A stretch of 9,448 bases of DNA from Prevotellaceae bacterium (GTDB lineage: Bacteria; Bacteroidota; Bacteroidia; Bacteroidales; UBA932), in contig JAIROQ010000058.1 of the NCBI GenBank assembly GCA_031257455.1, positions 1 through 9,448 on the forward strand. The letters run 5' to 3'. The notes below the pieces were generated by a model that saw only the letters and a program-made list of their open reading frames with translations, searched no databases and was not told where the DNA came from. Positions 6,611 to 9,448 of the stretch are shown one piece after another; within the stretch, counting starts at the first letter, position 1, and every line of letters begins with the position of its first letter. Position numbers and translations under genes: made by a program.

Positions 6611-7846
6611 ATGAATGATGCAATCGCAATTTTAACCGGCGGCGGCCCGGCGCCGGGAATGAACACAGTAGTGGGCAGTGTAGCAAAAGTCTTTTTGAGA
6701 AACGGGTATCGCGTCATCGGCCTGCATGGAGGCTACAGCAGTATTTTCCAAAAATCGCCACGCACTACGGATATCGATTTCCTGTTTGCAGACGATATCT
6801 TCAATCGGGGCGGTTCGGCAATTACCATGAGCCGCTACAAACCCACCAGCGAAGATTTTGAACAGCGTTTCAACCTCGATTTCTTCAAAAAAAATAACAT
6901 CAAATTGCTGGTAACGGTCGGCGGAGACGATACGGCTTCTACGGCCAACCGTGTAGCTAAATTTTTGGCGGATAAAAAATATTCGATAGCCAATATCCAC
7001 GTCCCGAAAACCATCGACAATGATTTGCCGCTACCCAACGGCACGCCTACGTTCGGCTATGAGTCGGCGCGTTCCGAAGGGGCGAATATCGCGACAGTCG
7101 TATATGAAGACGCCCGCACCAGCGCCAACTGGTTTATCGTAGCGGCGATGGGACGTTCCGCAGGGCATCTGGCATTCGGTATCGGCGCGGCGTGCCATTA
7201 CCCGATGATTGTCATTCCCGAAATGTTCAATAAAACAACTATCACCTGCGATAAAATCGTGAACTTAGTCGTGTCGTCCATCATCAAGCGGAAAGTCATG
7301 GGTGAAGAATACGGCGCGGCGGTTATTTCCGAAGGGGTTTTCCATGAACTGAGCGAGGAAGAAATAAACAAGTCGGGCGTTAATTTCTCTTATGACGACC
7401 ACGGGCATCCCGAGTTGGGAAAGGTATCCAAATCGCATATTTTTTGCGAAATGATAGAAAATAAAATTTCGGCATTGAAACTGAAAGTGAAAATCCGTCC
7501 GGTGGAAATAGGTTATGAAGTACGTTGTGACGTGCCTATTGCCTATGACCGCCAATACTGCTCGCTGCTGGGTTTTGGCGTGTACGACCTGTTCAAGGCC
7601 GGCCATACGGGATGCATGGTATATGTAAATAATTTCGGCGATGTAGCGCCCCTGTTCCTCCGCGACCTGCAAGACCCGAAAACCGGCAAAATCCCGCCGC
7701 GTTTGGTCGATATTGACGGGCAGTTTGTACAGTCGATTATAAAGTATGTATTGCACTTTATCACGCCGGACGACTATGAAGCGGCTAAAAAATACGTCTC
7801 CAATCCCGCAGAATATGACTTTTTGAAAATACTTAACTGGAACTGA
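6611..7846 (+). CDS. 6-phosphofructokinase, probably pyrophosphate-dependent
   Basis: The 411-residue protein belongs to the phosphofructokinase superfamily, which phosphorylates fructose 6-phosphate to fructose 1,6-bisphosphate in glycolysis. The N-terminal phosphate-donor loop is GGGPAPGMN (10-18). At the donor-specificity site it has GGDDT (104-108) where ATP enzymes have GGDGS. The catalytic loop reads PKTIDND (132-138), with Lys133 replacing the Gly of ATP enzymes; Asp136 is the expected catalytic base. This Asp plus Lys pair is the established signature of PPi-dependent enzymes, so reversible PPi use is inferred. MGR (180-182) is the substrate-binding motif, and SEGVFHEL follows further on. 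The length is above the roughly 320 of ordinary bacterial ATP-PFK and near that of PPi enzymes. No Shine-Dalgarno is present. The stop codon is the first base triplet of an octamer repeat array shared with the spacer before tldD. Confidence 0.93.
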   Translation: MNDAIAILTGGGPAPGMNTVVGSVAKVFLRNGYRVIGLHGGYSSIFQKSPRTTDIDFLFADDIFNRGGSAITMSRYKPTSEDFEQRFNLDFFKKNNIKLLVTVGGDDTASTANRVAKFLADKKYSIANIHVPKTIDNDLPLPNGTPTFGYESARSEGANIATVVYEDARTSANWFIVAAMGRSAGHLAFGIGAACHYPMIVIPEMFNKTTITCDKIVNLVVSSIIKRKVMGEEYGAAVISEGVFHELSEEEINKSGVNFSYDDHGHPELGKVSKSHIFCEMIENKISALKLKVKIRPVEIGYEVRCDVPIAYDRQYCSLLGFGVYDLFKAGHTGCMVYVNNFGDVAPLFLRDLQDPKTGKIPPRLVDIDGQFVQSIIKYVLHFITPDDYEAAKKYVSNPAEYDFLKILNWN

Positions 7847-7928
7847 TTTGTTGATGTGATGATGTGATGATGTGGAAATGAGACTGACGCACCAGACAAA
7901 TCAACAAATCAACACATCAACAAATCAA
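7844..7928 (+). repeat. Inverted pair of octamer arrays between pfk and tldD
   Basis: From the pfk stop codon, 7844-7874 reads TGATTTG, TTGATGTG, ATGATGTG, ATGATGTG (period 8). From 7897-7928 it reads CAAATCAA, CAAATCAA, CACATCAA, CAAATCAA (period 8), the reverse complement of the same word. The outer parts pair perfectly for 15 bp (7844-7858 with 7913-7927), and the inner two units pair at 12 of 16 positions, around a loop of about 22 nt. In mRNA this makes a long stem from the pfk stop codon to 5 nt before the tldD start. It could attenuate or uncouple tldD expression, protect the pfk 3' end, or simply be a repeat product. No U-tract follows, so it is not a classical terminator. Confidence 0.8.
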
Positions 7929-7932
7929 AACT

Positions 7933-9444
7933 ATGCAACGAAGAGATTTCATAAAAACAGGCGGAATGGCATTAGTCGGGACGGCATTGCTTCCGAGCTT
8001 TTTGCAATCATGCCATACCGGCACGAAAGAAGGCGCTGCGCTGATGCTCGCGCATTTCGGCGTATCCGAGAATGAACTGAAAAAGGTGATTGCCGCCGCC
8101 CTCGAAAAAGGCGGCGACTATGCCGATTTATTTTTTGAACATACGTTTTATAACCAGCTTTCGCTGCAAGACGGCGCAGTGAACCGCGCCTATTCCAACA
8201 TTGATTTCGGCATGGGCGTGCGGGTGGTCGTAGGCTCGCAAACCGGCTATGCGTATGTGGAAAATATTACGATGGACGACATGCTGAAAGCCGCACGCAC
8301 CGCCGCACGCATCGCCTCCGGCAACGCAACGGCAAAAGCGGTCAATGTAAACGAAACCACGTTTACGAATTACTATCCTTTCGTCACCTCGTGGGAAGAC
8401 GCATCGGTGAAGGACAGAAAACCCTATGTGCAAAAACTCAACGACCGCTGTTTCGCATTGGACAACCGCGTGGTGAAAGTCATGGCGTCTCAATCCGACA
8501 GTACCTCGTACATTTTGCTGTATAATTCCGATGGCATTTTGTGCGCCGACTACAGGCCAATGGCGACTCTGGGCGTAGAGTGCATTATAGAAGAAAACGG
8601 GAAAAGGGAAAGCTATTACGCTGCCCGCGCTTTCCGCAAAGGCGTGGAATTTTTAACGGACGATGTCGTGGAAATCATAGCCCGCACAGCCACCGAAGGC
8701 GCAGCGCGCATGTTGACGGCCGTGAAGCCGAAAGGCGGCGAATTGCCGGTAGTACTGGCGGCAGGCGGTTCGGGCATCCTCTTACACGAAGCCATCGGGC
8801 ATGCCTTTGAAGCGGACTTTAACCGGAAAAATATTTCCATTTTCTCCGACCTGTTCGGTAAAAAAGTCTGCAACGAACATATCAATATTGCAGATGACGG
8901 CACGGTGGCCGGCAATCGCGGCGCTATCAACTTCGACGATGAAGGCACGGCGAGCCAGAAAACATATATCGTTACCAACGGCGTCCTGACCAGCTACCTG
9001 CATGACCGCATCAGCGCGAAACATTACGGCGTTGCGCCTACCGGCAACGGGCGGCGCGAATCGTTCCGCTTCGCGCCCATGCCCCGCATGCGCTCCACCT
9101 ATATGGAAAACGGCAATGCCACCGAAGAAGAAATTATCGCCAGTGTAAAAAATGGCGTGTATGCCTCTGTTTTCACCAACGGGCAAGTACAGATTGGCGC
9201 CGGCGATTTTACCTTTTTTGTGAAATCGGGTTATCTCATCGAAAACGGCAAACTCACGCGCCCCATTAAAGACATCAACGTGATAGGCAACGGCCCGAAA
9301 GCGCTTGCCGATATAACTATGGTGGCCAACAACCAGCAATTGGACGACAGTACATGGACCTGCGGAAAGAACGGCCAGAGCGTACCGGTAACACTGGGTT
9401 TGCCGTCCGTACTTGTAAAAAAATTAACAGTCGGAGGGGAATGA
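7933..9444 (+). CDS. tldD: TldD family zinc metalloprotease with Tat lipoprotein signal
   Basis: The 503-residue protein matches the TldD half of the TldD/TldE (PmbA) protease. In Escherichia coli this heterodimer trims microcin B17 and degrades CcdA in the cytoplasm. The metal site is visible: HEAIGH (285-290, an HExxxH motif followed by AFEADF) and the third ligand Cys477 in CGKNGQSVPV near the C-terminus. Unlike the E. coli enzyme, it begins with a twin-arginine signal, RRDFIK at 3-8, then a hydrophobic segment to a lipobox-like L-Q-S-C ending at Cys27. This implies export of the folded metalloprotein and lipid anchoring; I believe Tat-type N-termini occur on other Bacteroidota members of this family. 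It follows pfk by 86 nt with no promoter box seen between, so co-transcription is likely. Its stop overlaps a probable downstream start at 9441. Confidence 0.93.
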   Translation: MQRRDFIKTGGMALVGTALLPSFLQSCHTGTKEGAALMLAHFGVSENELKKVIAAALEKGGDYADLFFEHTFYNQLSLQDGAVNRAYSNIDFGMGVRVVVGSQTGYAYVENITMDDMLKAARTAARIASGNATAKAVNVNETTFTNYYPFVTSWEDASVKDRKPYVQKLNDRCFALDNRVVKVMASQSDSTSYILLYNSDGILCADYRPMATLGVECIIEENGKRESYYAARAFRKGVEFLTDDVVEIIARTATEGAARMLTAVKPKGGELPVVLAAGGSGILLHEAIGHAFEADFNRKNISIFSDLFGKKVCNEHINIADDGTVAGNRGAINFDDEGTASQKTYIVTNGVLTSYLHDRISAKHYGVAPTGNGRRESFRFAPMPRMRSTYMENGNATEEEIIASVKNGVYASVFTNGQVQIGAGDFTFFVKSGYLIENGKLTRPIKDINVIGNGPKALADITMVANNQQLDDSTWTCGKNGQSVPVTLGLPSVLVKKLTVGGE

Positions 9445-9448
9445 CAGT
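9441..9448 (+). CDS. Probable start of the next gene, possibly tldE/pmbA, cut by the right edge
   Basis: ATGA at 9441-9444 combines a start codon with the tldD TGA stop, the classic 4-nt overlap of coupled genes. GGAGG at 9433-9437 lies just upstream, a rare Shine-Dalgarno-like run in this window, though only 3 nt from the ATG, and it also encodes the Gly-Gly-Glu end of TldD. Only Met-Thr and two bases are visible. The partner identity is inferred solely because tldD and tldE/pmbA genes are often adjacent. Confidence 0.4.

Noticed and set aside
6606..6614. Two-codon frame (ATG ATA TGA) overlapping the pfk start
   Set aside because: Such tiny frames arise by chance; nothing else supports a translational control element.

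Overview
The window looks like chromosomal DNA from an uncultured or poorly sampled member of the Bacteroidota, most likely a Bacteroidales lineage with gliding / type IX secretion (T9SS) genes. The basis is a gldH lipoprotein gene next to a PSP1/RicT gene, a pyrophosphate-type phosphofructokinase, a TldD homologue with a twin-arginine lipoprotein signal, almost no Shine-Dalgarno sequences, and four boxes matching the Bacteroidota -7 promoter consensus TAnnTTTG. No RNA gene, insertion sequence, CRISPR array or origin was seen.

Layout. 1-901 (minus) is the first 300 codons of a secreted, cysteine-rich protein with a FISUMP-like segment; it runs off the left edge. 902-1498 is an AT-rich gene-free stretch with a likely promoter for that gene about 360 nt upstream of its start codon and several inverted repeats between promoter and start. 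1499-3591 (minus) is a compact group ricT-gldH-sufE (gldH overlaps ricT by 23 nt; sufE follows after 31 nt) with a -7 box just upstream of ricT. 3592-3761 is a spacer built largely of 7-bp tandem repeats around a perfect 12-bp palindrome. 3762-6440 (minus) is valS. 6441-6610 is a divergent promoter region. 6611-7846 (plus) is a PPi-type phosphofructokinase and 7933-9444 (plus) is tldD. The tldD stop overlaps an ATG at 9441 that probably begins the next gene, plausibly its TldE/PmbA partner.

The housekeeping genes cover translation (valS), glycolysis (pfk), Fe-S assembly (sufE), a RicT-type RNA/Fe-S-linked protein and gliding/T9SS (gldH). They share position but not one obvious pathway.

The most unusual signal is in the spacers. 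All three genes followed by a real spacer (sufE, valS, pfk) have a short tandem array of period 7 or 8 that overlaps or begins at the stop codon, with a different repeat word each time. More arrays lie in the same spacers. The pfk-tldD spacer holds two octamer arrays in inverted orientation that can fold into a long hairpin from the pfk stop codon to 5 nt before the tldD start. This resembles the short tandemly repeated repetitive (STRR) sequences of cyanobacteria, but I do not recognise a described family for it here.
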